From assembly GCA_910579925.1 (NCBI GenBank), contig CAJTVY010000002.1:107474-171473 (forward strand): a stretch of 64,000 nucleotides of DNA, given 5' to 3'. Shown in pieces: positions 9,395 to 18,349 of this stretch. Position 1 is the first letter of the stretch. Every line of letters begins with the position of its first letter. The notes beneath the pieces were generated by a model. The model had not been told where the DNA came from. It worked only from the letters and a program-made list of their open reading frames with translations, and did no database searches. The position numbers and the translations under genes were made by a program. Source of the DNA: an uncultured Dorea sp. GTDB lineage: Bacteria > Bacillota > Clostridia > Lachnospirales > Lachnospiraceae.

Positions 9395-10510
9395 CTATTC
9401 AAACATAGGAAAATATATTTGATTCCTGTTAAATTTCTCTAACAACAGGCTTTCAACTTGTTTCAAATTATTTTTTCCTAACGCTACAATAATCCCATCT
9501 TTGTCGTTTAAAACCACGTCTCTAAAACGACAAGCGTTCCTGTCAGTCTGGTTATCTGTAACAATAAACGCTTCTATTTTCCAACAGCGATACTTGAAAT
9601 AAGCTTCTATTTTTCTTCCCCAGATTCCATTACCATATACAAATATTCGTTCATGACATCTATAAAACTCATCTATATCCAGGAAGGAAAATGGCGCTAT
9701 TCTTTTTTTTGTCTCTAATCTCTTTAAATGTTTCCAGACTATAGACGTATCAAATCCATAATCTTTCTCTATATATTCCAATATTTGTACGATTTGCTCA
9801 ATATTGTACATATTAACACTTTTTCTCTTCAAAACAGGAAAGTGAAAGTCAAGTATTAGTTTACATGGATAAGCATGATAGACCACCCTCCCCGGTTCTA
9901 AAAGCTGCTCTGCTCCTTGCATTTCAACCCATGATTTATACCGGAATCCTCGATCAAAGAAAAACCGGGTAAAGGCAGCCTCAAAATTCAAAATTGCTTC
10001 TTTATATGTAAGCGGGTCATCTATAGAGAGCCAGAAATCAAAAAAGGAGACGCTTTGTAATATACTTTTTTTTACTACCAGAAAATATGTCTGCAGATGT
10101 TCCGGTAATTTTTGTTCCAGCAATGCAGAGTGTCCGTCTATCCATTTACTCAATCCCCAAAAATCTACTTTTTCCTGATCAAATCTTTCAAAGATCGTCT
10201 TCATAGAAAAAAAAGGACCGTAAAAGGTATCATTAAAAAAAACCGCTTCATCATACTGTTCCCATTCTGTTTTAGAAATGAATCTTAATACGGCCTCCTT
10301 ATAGGCTCCTCCATCATATCCTATATTTCTTCGATAAAAAAGATCCGCAGAATATTTTTGCAGTATTTTTTCGGACTCTCTTTTTAAATCTCCATTTACA
10401 ACGATTACCAGTTTATTCAAAACCTCTCGCATTTTTAATAGCAGATATTCTATAAAATCATCTACTATACCGTCTTCATCATATAGAACAAAAACCCCTA
10501 TACGTTTCAT
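9395..10510 (-). CDS. RgpF-like (rhamnan synthesis protein F family) protein with C-terminal R-module
   Basis: The first 240 residues match the RgpF family seen in rhamnose-glucose polysaccharide loci: GVFVLYDEDGIVDDF, VVNGDLK, RRNIGYDGGAYKEAV, and FFNDTFYGPF with its asparagine-aspartate pair. The C-terminal 90 residues are an R-module (IFVYGNGIWGRKIEA, then IVTDN). RgpF-family proteins are GT-A-like and act in streptococcal rhamnan assembly. Whether rhamnose is used here is not shown, and no rml set is in view. GAGGG precedes the ATG. A related gene is adjacent upstream, consistent with tandem duplication and divergence. Confidence 0.75.
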   Translation of the reverse strand: MKRIGVFVLYDEDGIVDDFIEYLLLKMREVLNKLVIVVNGDLKRESEKILQKYSADLFYRRNIGYDGGAYKEAVLRFISKTEWEQYDEAVFFNDTFYGPFFSMKTIFERFDQEKVDFWGLSKWIDGHSALLEQKLPEHLQTYFLVVKKSILQSVSFFDFWLSIDDPLTYKEAILNFEAAFTRFFFDRGFRYKSWVEMQGAEQLLEPGRVVYHAYPCKLILDFHFPVLKRKSVNMYNIEQIVQILEYIEKDYGFDTSIVWKHLKRLETKKRIAPFSFLDIDEFYRCHERIFVYGNGIWGRKIEAYFKYRCWKIEAFIVTDNQTDRNACRFRDVVLNDKDGIIVALGKNNLKQVESLLLEKFNRNQIYFPMFE

Positions 10511-10529
10511 ATTGTCACCCTCTATCTAA

Positions 10530-11708
10530 TCAGAATAGATACAATACATTTGGGAAGCTTTTTAATTTACTCTGCACCTGTACTTTATTCTTCTCACTTA
10601 ATGCGACTATAATTGGCGCCAGGTTACCTCTCTGACTTTTCAGTTCCGAGATTCCGTATAAAGGAATCTTATCAAAAGACTCTTGCTGCTTATCCCCAAG
10701 AGCACACCGTAATTCACGCCCTTCGTCCGGCAAGAGATGATCGTCAGACACAATAAAACCTGCCACGCTTTCATCCTTAAGCATGTTTTTTATCGCTTTC
10801 CCATAGCCTCCAATACCATAAATGTATACTCTTTTATGTCGTTGTACAAATTTAACAATATCCTCTTTTCTCGTTTTCGTAACAATCATTTCTTTTGCCT
10901 TAATTTGTACTTTATGTTGTTTAATCTCCTCACGGCTTAACGTAATAGAATTTCGCTCTTTTAGATCTTCTAAAATCAACCTGATATCATAGTTATACTG
11001 TCCGTCAATATAATGCAGTACATCTAATAGTCTCTCCCTGTCATAATATTGCTTTGACAATACCTTTTTCTTTAAAATCGGAAGCCTGTCTAAGCATATA
11101 CTTCCCTCGAAGTCCGTAAAAATATGATATCTTTGTACTCGAAACGCATTATAATGATAACCTTTATCAACCAAAAATGAAAATATATTTTGTTCAAACG
11201 ACATTAATACTCTGTTAAAATCTAAAGTATTCTCATCTATATTTTCATCAAAGAATTTTTTCAGATCACCGCTTTTCCATATTTCTTTTTTAAAGACTAA
11301 AAAATATGACTGAAGGAACGTACTCAGGCCGGTATCCGAAAGGTTCAGTCCCCAAAAATCTACTTCTGGATCATCCATCTCCTCAAATATTAATTGAAAT
11401 GGTATAAACGGCCCATAAAAAGTGTCGTTACAAAAAACCAATTCCTGGGCTTCATCAATCATACGACTGACCTCTTCATTAAAAAGAGCCTCTTTATACG
11501 CTCCCGCATCATATCCTCTATTCTCTCTGACAATTAAAATATCTGCCAATTGTTTCATTTTACTGCGGTCTTCTAATTGTCCATTGGAAACAACAACAAG
11601 TGTATCTGCGATCTGTTTCAGACTCTTTATCAAAAATTCTACATCGTTTGTCAATCTCCCTTGTTTATTATAGAAGGGAAAAATCGCCGTACGTTTCCTT
11701 TTTTTCAT
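10530..11708 (-). CDS. RgpF-like protein with C-terminal R-module, paralogue of its neighbour
   Basis: It has the same architecture as the following gene: TAIFPFYNKQGRL, VVSNGQLED, RENRGYDAGAYKEAL, VFCNDTFYGPF, then an R-module (VYIYGIGGYGKAIKN, FIVSDDH). The two proteins share the motifs but diverge in most positions. They probably act on different acceptors or linkages. The ATG is chosen over an upstream TTG because GGAG lies 5 bases before it. It overlaps the stop of the cytidylyltransferase gene by three bases (ATGA), implying translational coupling. Confidence 0.75.
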   Translation of the reverse strand: MKKRKRTAIFPFYNKQGRLTNDVEFLIKSLKQIADTLVVVSNGQLEDRSKMKQLADILIVRENRGYDAGAYKEALFNEEVSRMIDEAQELVFCNDTFYGPFIPFQLIFEEMDDPEVDFWGLNLSDTGLSTFLQSYFLVFKKEIWKSGDLKKFFDENIDENTLDFNRVLMSFEQNIFSFLVDKGYHYNAFRVQRYHIFTDFEGSICLDRLPILKKKVLSKQYYDRERLLDVLHYIDGQYNYDIRLILEDLKERNSITLSREEIKQHKVQIKAKEMIVTKTRKEDIVKFVQRHKRVYIYGIGGYGKAIKNMLKDESVAGFIVSDDHLLPDEGRELRCALGDKQQESFDKIPLYGISELKSQRGNLAPIIVALSEKNKVQVQSKLKSFPNVLYLF

Positions 11709-12352
11709 TTCGTCTCCATCTCGCAAAACACTTTTGCAAGGTCGTAATCTTTCTGTTCATCTATATCCAGCGCCTCTATTCCTGAAACCTCGTGAATATA
11801 AGGATGAAAACCAATTCTACGATTATATTCTGTAAATATCTCCTTTTTAAACATGAAAAAGGCGCTTGTTTCTAACCATACAGGCTCTAAATCCTGAGTC
11901 CGCGGCACATCCTGCAGATCATAGTTGATGGGACTGCCCTTATACCAGGCAAATGTCTGAATTCGTTCAGCCGTAAAAGCGGAGTCACACTCTCCCGACA
12001 ATATGTACTCTAACGCCTTCTCGAATGACTCTGCTTTAATAAAAGGCGCGGTGGCATGTGCTAACACATATATATCCGCCGCTTCCTCCTCAATAAAGCT
12101 TTTATAAATTTCAAATCCTTTTACTTCATTACCATCCAGCCGTTTATCCCTTTTCTTGAAAGTAACTCCCTCTGGTAAATACTGCATTACGGATTCATCA
12201 CTACAATAAACGTATACTTCATCTATACCTTTCACCTGAAGCAGCGTATTAACAATATGCCAGCACAGCGGATGTCCGCCAATCGGCAGAATATTTTTTC
12301 CCGGTAATCTCTGAGAATTTAATTTTATAGGTACAAACGCGATCGTTCTCAT
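11705..12352 (-). CDS. CMP-sugar synthetase (acylneuraminate/Kdo-type cytidylyltransferase)
   Basis: The 215-residue protein has the GT-A-like nucleotidyltransferase fold. The N-terminal signature VPIKLNSQRLPGKN (8-20 region) is the variant of the R-x-x-SxRxPGKN loop of CMP-NeuAc and CMP-Kdo synthetases, followed by VYCSDE and LAHATAPF. It activates a 2-keto-3-deoxy sugar acid with CTP for transfer. Immediate neighbours are a putative GT-B transferase, a KdsD/KpsF isomerase and KdsA, so a Kdo-like acid is the most likely substrate. A clear paralogue lies at 48546. GGAGGGAG precedes the ATG, which follows the upstream stop directly. Confidence 0.82.
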   Translation of the reverse strand: MRTIAFVPIKLNSQRLPGKNILPIGGHPLCWHIVNTLLQVKGIDEVYVYCSDESVMQYLPEGVTFKKRDKRLDGNEVKGFEIYKSFIEEEAADIYVLAHATAPFIKAESFEKALEYILSGECDSAFTAERIQTFAWYKGSPINYDLQDVPRTQDLEPVWLETSAFFMFKKEIFTEYNRRIGFHPYIHEVSGIEALDIDEQKDYDLAKVFCEMETK

Positions 12353-13957
12353 TTATTCTCCCTCCTCGCCAAAATCAGTATCTAATGTCAGACCATATGA
12401 GATCTCCTTCTCTGACATATCGTCCCATAAATACTTTTTCAACAGTCTTGCCAAAAACTGATCATAATTTCTTTTCTGCTCCGTTGTCATACCGTTTCTC
12501 AACGCCATGCTGATTTCTTTACCTAAGTCTTCCCTTCTGTCCACCTCATAAGAACACTTTTTCCCTCTCAGTCCGGTTATTCCCACCTGCACCAGCGGCT
12601 TTTCATACATCAATACTTTATAATCGACTGCCGACGCTATACTCACCACTACGTCCGAAATCTGAATTAACCGATCTATTGACATATCCTTGACATATAT
12701 CATCCTATTATAATCATCTTCATTTAGATTCAAAATAGTATTCCCTGGATGGGGCTTAAAGATAAAATTTAACTTATTTTCCGTACAAATCTCCAGAAGA
12801 TCATCCAGAACCTCTTTTACAGAGAGATAGATAGAGGAAATATACTGCCTCCAATATCTGCTATACGGATTCATCTCCATTCCAAGTTCATCCATTCCAA
12901 CTAAAAAAATTGTTTTTTTAGTTGGATCTAATTTCTCCATTTCTAAACGATCTGCCCGGGTTTCATAAAATACCCTTGTATCTAACTGTCTGGCCTTTAT
13001 ATAGTCTGTCACTCTTTGCGCTGCAGACAGATCTTCTTCTTTAATAGATATTTTTTCCAGAACATCCGGGACAACCGCATATTCTCCCTGTCCGGCTATT
13101 CCGTATGGATCGAACTGATTCGTACCTGGTATCCAGCCATGCTCCAGATAACCATGTCTGATTCCCTGCACTTCTGCAATATGCCCTAATATATAGCTTT
13201 CTCGGTGCCAGTTTCCCCAAATAATTATTTTTGACGGTCGAATAATGCTGACTGCTTTTTTATAATAACAATATAATTCCTGGGAGCATCTCAAAGATTC
13301 CTCCTTATTTACTGATGTCTTTCTGTCTTCCAGTTCGTACAGCCAGTTAATTTCTTCTTCTGACAAATATTCTGTAATTGTAAACTGTGATCCATACCCC
13401 TTCTTTTCCCTCCATTCTTTCTCATAGATCCAGGGAACATCAAACACTGTACACCCAAAATCCTTTGAAATTTTATCGCTTGAAATCACAGATAAATGTG
13501 TAAACAGTACCACTTCTGCCGGTTTCCTGTTTTTCACATATTCCTTTAAAAATGAATAATAACTTTTTGCGTTTCGGACATTACTAATCGGCGCCTGTAA
13601 CATAATAGGACCGGAACTCTTTTCATGCCTGGTCCCATATTCCTTTATTAAATCAAGGCTTTCTTTCATAGGTAAATCTGTATAAGAGAAAAATTCTCTG
13701 TATCCCAGAAAATCCTTCCCTTTATGAAGCCCCCTGCTTTCCAGCTCAGTTTCTATCCCCTTACTGTCTCTCACTGTAATTATGATATAGTATGCCGACC
13801 AGTCCTCCACTTCGTCAGGATGCCTCACTTGCTTTTCACAAAATAGTTTTCTATCAGAATAACTGTCAATAAAAAATTCTGGAATAATATCCACATGCTG
13901 TTCCAGACAGGCTTTACATATTCTTCCTATTCCCCAGTAAACAATACCTTTCTCCAT
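12353..13957 (-). CDS. Putative Kdo-like (KpsS/KpsC or TagF-type GT-B) transferase with N-terminal R-module
   Basis: Residues 3-95 form an R-module (GIVYWGIGRICKA, then FIDSYSDRK). The remainder looks like a GT-B transferase of the capsule-synthesis type: IIWGNWHRESY, EHGWIPG, a strong FKPHPGN motif near 405 and SDVVVSIASAVDYK near 440, all shared in style with KpsS/KpsC and TagF proteins. It is inserted between the CMP-sugar synthetase and the KdsD and KdsA genes, so transfer of the CMP-activated ulosonic acid is the best guess. No close family name can be given from sequence alone. The ribosome site is weak. Confidence 0.6.
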   Translation of the reverse strand: MEKGIVYWGIGRICKACLEQHVDIIPEFFIDSYSDRKLFCEKQVRHPDEVEDWSAYYIIITVRDSKGIETELESRGLHKGKDFLGYREFFSYTDLPMKESLDLIKEYGTRHEKSSGPIMLQAPISNVRNAKSYYSFLKEYVKNRKPAEVVLFTHLSVISSDKISKDFGCTVFDVPWIYEKEWREKKGYGSQFTITEYLSEEEINWLYELEDRKTSVNKEESLRCSQELYCYYKKAVSIIRPSKIIIWGNWHRESYILGHIAEVQGIRHGYLEHGWIPGTNQFDPYGIAGQGEYAVVPDVLEKISIKEEDLSAAQRVTDYIKARQLDTRVFYETRADRLEMEKLDPTKKTIFLVGMDELGMEMNPYSRYWRQYISSIYLSVKEVLDDLLEICTENKLNFIFKPHPGNTILNLNEDDYNRMIYVKDMSIDRLIQISDVVVSIASAVDYKVLMYEKPLVQVGITGLRGKKCSYEVDRREDLGKEISMALRNGMTTEQKRNYDQFLARLLKKYLWDDMSEKEISYGLTLDTDFGEEGE

Positions 13958-14000
13958 AGTCTTTCTATTATTCTACCTTTCAAAAAATAAACATACACTA

Positions 14001-15008
14001 TTAAAAAGCAACAATTCCTACGCCAATTATATCCTGCAGCCGAATAGTACCGGCCAGCGTCCCCTTATTTACTACCGGAAGAGAACTGATGTTATTATCC
14101 TTCAATATTTTCAATGCCGTGACTGCCAGTTCCCCGACTTCAATCGTGATCGGATTTCTCGTTATGACTTCTTCTACATATAAACTATAAATACCTGCGC
14201 CTTTTTCCAGTTGTCTTCTCAAGTCCCCGTCTGTAATTATCCCTACTAATTTACCCTCGCGATCAACTACCGACACCATCCCCAGCCCTTTTTTACTCAA
14301 TTCGACAATTGCATCTTTTAGCATTGATTTTTCAGGAATTACCGCATTCTTTTCATTAACCGCCATCAGATCTTCCACCCTTATTATTAACTTTTTACCA
14401 AGGGATCCTGCCGGATGGAATTTTCCAAAATCGGCCTCTTTATATCCATAAACTTTACTTGCAACCACCGCCAAGGCATCTCCATAGCACAATTCTACCG
14501 TTGTACTCGACGTTGGGGCAAGCCCAAGGAAACATGCTTCCTCAAATTCTGGAAGTACTTGCAAAAAATCTGTATTCTGCGCCAGTATTGAATTCGCATT
14601 TCCTGTGATTGCAATCGTTTTAGCCCCGATTAATTTTATACTTGGTAAAATCCGAACAATCTCATCGCTTTCTCCGCTATAACTGATTAAAATCACCACA
14701 TCATCTTCTGTAATCATCCCCAGATCCCCATGCATCGCCTCCGCTGGATGAAGATAAAACGAGGGGGTTCCTAAGCTTGCAAATGTAGCCGCTATCTTTT
14801 CGGCTATATGGCCCGGCTTTCCCATACCAGTAATAATAACCTTCCCTTTACATTCCAGTATGATATTAAGTATTTCTACAAACGACTCGTCCAACTGATC
14901 TCTGGTTCTCTTTAAAGCTTCTATTTCCTTGTCAAATACTCTTTTTCCTTCTAATAATTTATCCACCATCTTTTCTACCCGCCAAAGACTTTCAATGTAC
15001 CGCATCAT
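14001..15008 (-). CDS. kdsD: D-arabinose-5-phosphate isomerase (KdsD/KpsF/GutQ family)
   Basis: A SIS sugar-isomerase domain occupies about 40-190 (VIITGMGKPGHIAEK, AMHGDLGM, SYSGESDE). It is followed by two CBS domains (about 212-335, with GIITDGDLRRQLEKG), the standard length and order of KdsD/KpsF. The enzyme converts D-ribulose 5-phosphate to D-arabinose 5-phosphate, the substrate of KdsA. The gene overlaps the kdsA stop by 17 bases, so the two are translationally coupled. The start is uncertain: the upstream ATG pair has no good ribosome site, and an ATG 13 codons in has GGCGGG before it. Finding this with KdsA makes a Kdo-type pathway much more likely than a GutQ sorbitol role. Confidence 0.9.
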   Translation of the reverse strand: MMRYIESLWRVEKMVDKLLEGKRVFDKEIEALKRTRDQLDESFVEILNIILECKGKVIITGMGKPGHIAEKIAATFASLGTPSFYLHPAEAMHGDLGMITEDDVVILISYSGESDEIVRILPSIKLIGAKTIAITGNANSILAQNTDFLQVLPEFEEACFLGLAPTSSTTVELCYGDALAVVASKVYGYKEADFGKFHPAGSLGKKLIIRVEDLMAVNEKNAVIPEKSMLKDAIVELSKKGLGMVSVVDREGKLVGIITDGDLRRQLEKGAGIYSLYVEEVITRNPITIEVGELAVTALKILKDNNISSLPVVNKGTLAGTIRLQDIIGVGIVAF

Positions 15009-15792
15009 ATACTTTGATGACCCGCTTTAATATGCCCTCTATTTCATCCAGCCGGACCATATTCGGGCCGTCAGAAAGAGCACGTTCTGGTTCCGGGTGC
15101 ACTTCAAAAAATAGTGCATCTGCGCCGGCCGCTATCGCGGCTTTTGCCAGTGGTTCAATATAATCACGGTTTCCGCCTGTCGACGTACCGTCTCCCCCAG
15201 GTTTCTGAACACTGTGCGTGGCATCCATAACTACCGGGTATCCATACTTCTTCATTTCATTAATACCCGTCATATCAACCACCAGTGTATTATATCCGAA
15301 CGCCGTTCCTCTTTCGCAAAGTAATATATTTTTATTTCCCGTTTTTTCTATTTTCTGCACTACATTCTTCATATCCCATGGCGCTAAAAACTGCGCCTTT
15401 TTAACGTTTATTATTTTCCCTGTTTTTGCAGCGGCAATAAGCAAATCTGTCTGTCTACATAAAAAGGCCGGTATCTGAATAATATCTGCAACTTCTGACA
15501 CTCTTTCTGCCTGCCAGCTCTCATGGATATCTGTAGCAATTTTCAGATTACACGCCTCTTTTATTCTTTTTAATATCTCCAGTCCTTTTTCCAGGCCAGG
15601 CCCTCTGTAAGAATCTATACTTGTTCTGTTTGCTTTATCAAATGAGGCCTTAAAATAATATTCAAGATCTAACTTATCTGTAATCCTCTTCATTTCCTCT
15701 GCAATTAGCATAGCGTTTTCTTCTGATTCGATTACGCATGGACCTGCTATAACCATCAATCTATTTTTCACTTTCTTATCTCCATCTTTCAT
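14992..15792 (-). CDS. kdsA: 3-deoxy-8-phosphooctulonate synthase (KdsA), predicted metal-dependent class
   Basis: A full-length TIM-barrel DAHP-synthase superfamily protein with KdsA-specific motifs: KASFDKANRTS, FLCRQTDLL, FLAPWDM, GTSTGGNRDY. It condenses phosphoenolpyruvate with arabinose 5-phosphate to give Kdo 8-phosphate. The cysteine in AGPCVIES (C19), H193, E230 and D241 match the ligands of the metal-dependent class; the non-metal class has Asn in place of the Cys. The ATG given lacks a ribosome site. A GTG seven codons later, with GGAG eight bases before it, may be the real start. Kdo is classically a Gram-negative LPS or K-antigen sugar, so its presence in this apparently Gram-positive locus is notable. 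Confidence 0.93.
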   Translation of the reverse strand: MKDGDKKVKNRLMVIAGPCVIESEENAMLIAEEMKRITDKLDLEYYFKASFDKANRTSIDSYRGPGLEKGLEILKRIKEACNLKIATDIHESWQAERVSEVADIIQIPAFLCRQTDLLIAAAKTGKIINVKKAQFLAPWDMKNVVQKIEKTGNKNILLCERGTAFGYNTLVVDMTGINEMKKYGYPVVMDATHSVQKPGGDGTSTGGNRDYIEPLAKAAIAAGADALFFEVHPEPERALSDGPNMVRLDEIEGILKRVIKVYDAVH

Positions 15793-15801
15793 ACGATTCA
15801 G

Positions 15802-17112
15802 TTAATCAATCATCATCAGATTATCAAATCCCATATTCGTCAGCTGCTTCTCCACTTCCTGTCTATACTTATTCGTCACTCCTATTATAACTGTTGCGAT
15901 ATTTTTATATTGCATCAGATTTTTAATTTCCATAACATCTAAACCGCAAACCGTTTTTGACGAGACGTCTAAATCACTTACAGCCACTGCATCTATATTA
16001 ATATTTTCACCCTGGAGGATTTTAATGATATCAATCGCCGCCCGCCCTGCTCCAAAAATAATAATATATCTGGCCATTCTTAATTTTTCTATCTTTTCGT
16101 CAGATAATGATGCATATTTCTTTTTCTTAAGACTTCCCATCATTAATCTGTAAATATTTTTTTCAGCAAAACTTCCTATTTCCAGTTCTTTATAATCCTG
16201 ACACATGTTTTTATAATAACCGAAAGTAGAAAACTGTTCTTCAAGATAATATAGAATTGCGCGATTTACAGAATCCGTAAACTTATTACGATTCCAATAT
16301 TTGAAGATCTCCAAGATCACGATGAACGTAGACTGCATTCGGCGTTCGCTTATTGTTGACATAATAGAACCCTTATGCTGTCTGTAAATATAATATTCTT
16401 TATTAATATTCTTAACTTTTTGTGCTTTCATTGCACATAAAAACGAAAACAGGCAGTCTTCATGTAAAATTCCTTCATAAAAGGTTAAACTATTTTCTGT
16501 CAGAAAATCTCTTTTAAAAAATTGCCTACAGGCTTCTATTTTCATCTTTTTCTCTTCAGCAAATCGGCAAAACATCTCCTGCCCACTATAGACGCCGTCA
16601 TAATGACGGTATTCGGGATTATCGACACTCTGCATATGCTGCATTTCCGTTTCGTATATTTTTTTCATATTAAAATATATATTATCCAGATTATACTGTT
16701 CTGCACATTGATAAAGTTCTTCCAATGTTTCTGGCACAATCATATCATCTGCGTCTAAAAAAAGTACATATTTTCCACATGCATTCTTCAGCCCCGTATT
16801 CCTTGCTGCTGATAAACCTCTGTTTTTCTCATGAAAAATTATTTTAATGAACTCATATCTTTCTGCATACTTTTTAACAATTTCTCTGGAATTATCTTCT
16901 GATCCATCATCTATGCAAATAACTTCATAATTATTAAAATTCTGTTGTAATACACTTTTCAGGCATTCGTCCAAATAGCATTCAGAATTATATATTGGAA
17001 TAATAATAGTGACCTTCACAGCGCTTGTCATCAAATTCTCATGAAACATATGCTCTATTTTCCCTTCTTTAAGACCGGCGATAACGCTATTTCCAATTTC
17101 ATTCTTACTCAT
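15802..17112 (-). CDS. GT2 family glycosyltransferase with C-terminal R-module
   Basis: After a 30-residue leader without features, the GT2 domain begins (VTIIIPIYNSECYLDE, IDDGSEDNS, FLDADD). ILHEDCLF is the acceptor-side motif. Residues about 345-430 are an R-module (YIIIFGAGRAAIDIIK, then AVSDLDVS, then TVIIGVTNKY), with SD in place of DN at the second signature. The start of this gene overlaps the stop of the upstream GT2 by eight bases. AT content is higher than in the flanking kds genes. It is a cytosolic sugar transferase of unknown specificity in the same operon as the Kdo-type genes. Confidence 0.83.
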   Translation of the reverse strand: MSKNEIGNSVIAGLKEGKIEHMFHENLMTSAVKVTIIIPIYNSECYLDECLKSVLQQNFNNYEVICIDDGSEDNSREIVKKYAERYEFIKIIFHEKNRGLSAARNTGLKNACGKYVLFLDADDMIVPETLEELYQCAEQYNLDNIYFNMKKIYETEMQHMQSVDNPEYRHYDGVYSGQEMFCRFAEEKKMKIEACRQFFKRDFLTENSLTFYEGILHEDCLFSFLCAMKAQKVKNINKEYYIYRQHKGSIMSTISERRMQSTFIVILEIFKYWNRNKFTDSVNRAILYYLEEQFSTFGYYKNMCQDYKELEIGSFAEKNIYRLMMGSLKKKKYASLSDEKIEKLRMARYIIIFGAGRAAIDIIKILQGENINIDAVAVSDLDVSSKTVCGLDVMEIKNLMQYKNIATVIIGVTNKYRQEVEKQLTNMGFDNLMMID

Positions 17113-18328
17113 TCTGGAAGTCTTTTAATATATCTTGAAATTCTTTCGGCAAAGGAGTTGCATCGATTTTTTTTAAGTCTATATCTATAATTTTTTCTGT
17201 CGGTACGCCATGCTCTTCTTCTAATGACTTTCTTATATTTTCCCGGATACCGGCGACAAGAACTCCCAGGATAATATAATCATATTCCGCCCGATGTATT
17301 TCCTCCGGCGACACAACATTAAGGCCTTTTTCCTGGTACATCCTAAAATTCTTATCTACCCAGGCTTCTATATCTGCATATTTATTTTTTCTAAGTAATT
17401 CGACAACCTTTTCCCCAAATACGCCTGCGCCATAAATAATTACTCTGCTTCCTTTAGGGAAATCACAATACGGAAATACGCCTTCTGATATTTCCAACTT
17501 TTCCGGAAAAGAAAATAATATACTATACAACAGCAAATATTTTGCTTGTTTTAATAGCATTTCCTTTTTTATTTCTTTCACAAATCTGCTTACTAATGTT
17601 TTATATACTAACTGAAATCTTTTGTATTCATCATCAGATTTTGTTCTTTTTAAAGAATTACTTCTTTGCCTGTAATGATAATAAATATCCTTCTCTACAT
17701 ATATTTTCTTTGCATCTAAAAGACACGGATAAGTAACCACTGCATCGTCCCATATTCTTATTTTGTCATCTATATGTGTCTGGTTCTTTTCAAGTAAATT
17801 TCTATCAATCAGATAATTCCAAAACGCCACTCTATGAGCATTTTCATAAAATCTATCTGTCCTCATCATTTTTTCAAGCATCACATTGTTTATCCACGCT
17901 TGATCGTACAGTCCGTTTTCAAATGGCAAATGTGAAATTATACTTTTACCGCTCTCATATTCTCTTTTATTCCCCACTACTACCATATCCGCTTTATGCT
18001 CTAAAGCGATTCTATTTAGAGATTCTATCATACGATCGTCGATCCAGTCGTCCGAATCAACATAATAGATATAGCGTCCGTCCGATTCCCTTAATCCATT
18101 CTTTCTTGCCTTAACCACGCCGGCGTTTTCTTGATGAATCACCTTAATTCTATCGTCTGTTTTTGCATATTCATCACAAACGCTGCCGCTGCCATCTGTA
18201 GATCCGTCATCCACTAACACAATTTGAAAATCTGAATAGGACTGACCAATAATACTATCCAGGCATTTTTTTAAATAATTTATTGTGTTAAATACGGGAA
18301 CTATCACACTAATATTTTTCGTTTTCAT
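17105..18328 (-). CDS. GT2 family glycosyltransferase with C-terminal R-module
   Basis: The GT2 core is complete: ISVIVPVFNTINYL, LVDDGSTDGS, YVDSDDW, and RIWDDAVV in the acceptor region. The C-terminal R-module (about 300-395) reads VIIYGAGVFGEKVVE, WVDKNFRMY, then YIILGVLV. The second signature carries DK where most copies have DN. An ATG four codons into a TTG-initiated frame is taken as start; the ribosome site is poor for either. It lies 22 bases after the radical SAM gene, so it is part of the same transcript. The linkage formed is unknown. Confidence 0.83.
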   Translation of the reverse strand: MKTKNISVIVPVFNTINYLKKCLDSIIGQSYSDFQIVLVDDGSTDGSGSVCDEYAKTDDRIKVIHQENAGVVKARKNGLRESDGRYIYYVDSDDWIDDRMIESLNRIALEHKADMVVVGNKREYESGKSIISHLPFENGLYDQAWINNVMLEKMMRTDRFYENAHRVAFWNYLIDRNLLEKNQTHIDDKIRIWDDAVVTYPCLLDAKKIYVEKDIYYHYRQRSNSLKRTKSDDEYKRFQLVYKTLVSRFVKEIKKEMLLKQAKYLLLYSILFSFPEKLEISEGVFPYCDFPKGSRVIIYGAGVFGEKVVELLRKNKYADIEAWVDKNFRMYQEKGLNVVSPEEIHRAEYDYIILGVLVAGIRENIRKSLEEEHGVPTEKIIDIDLKKIDATPLPKEFQDILKDFQNE

Positions 18329-18349
18329 AAATTTAACCAATCCACTATT

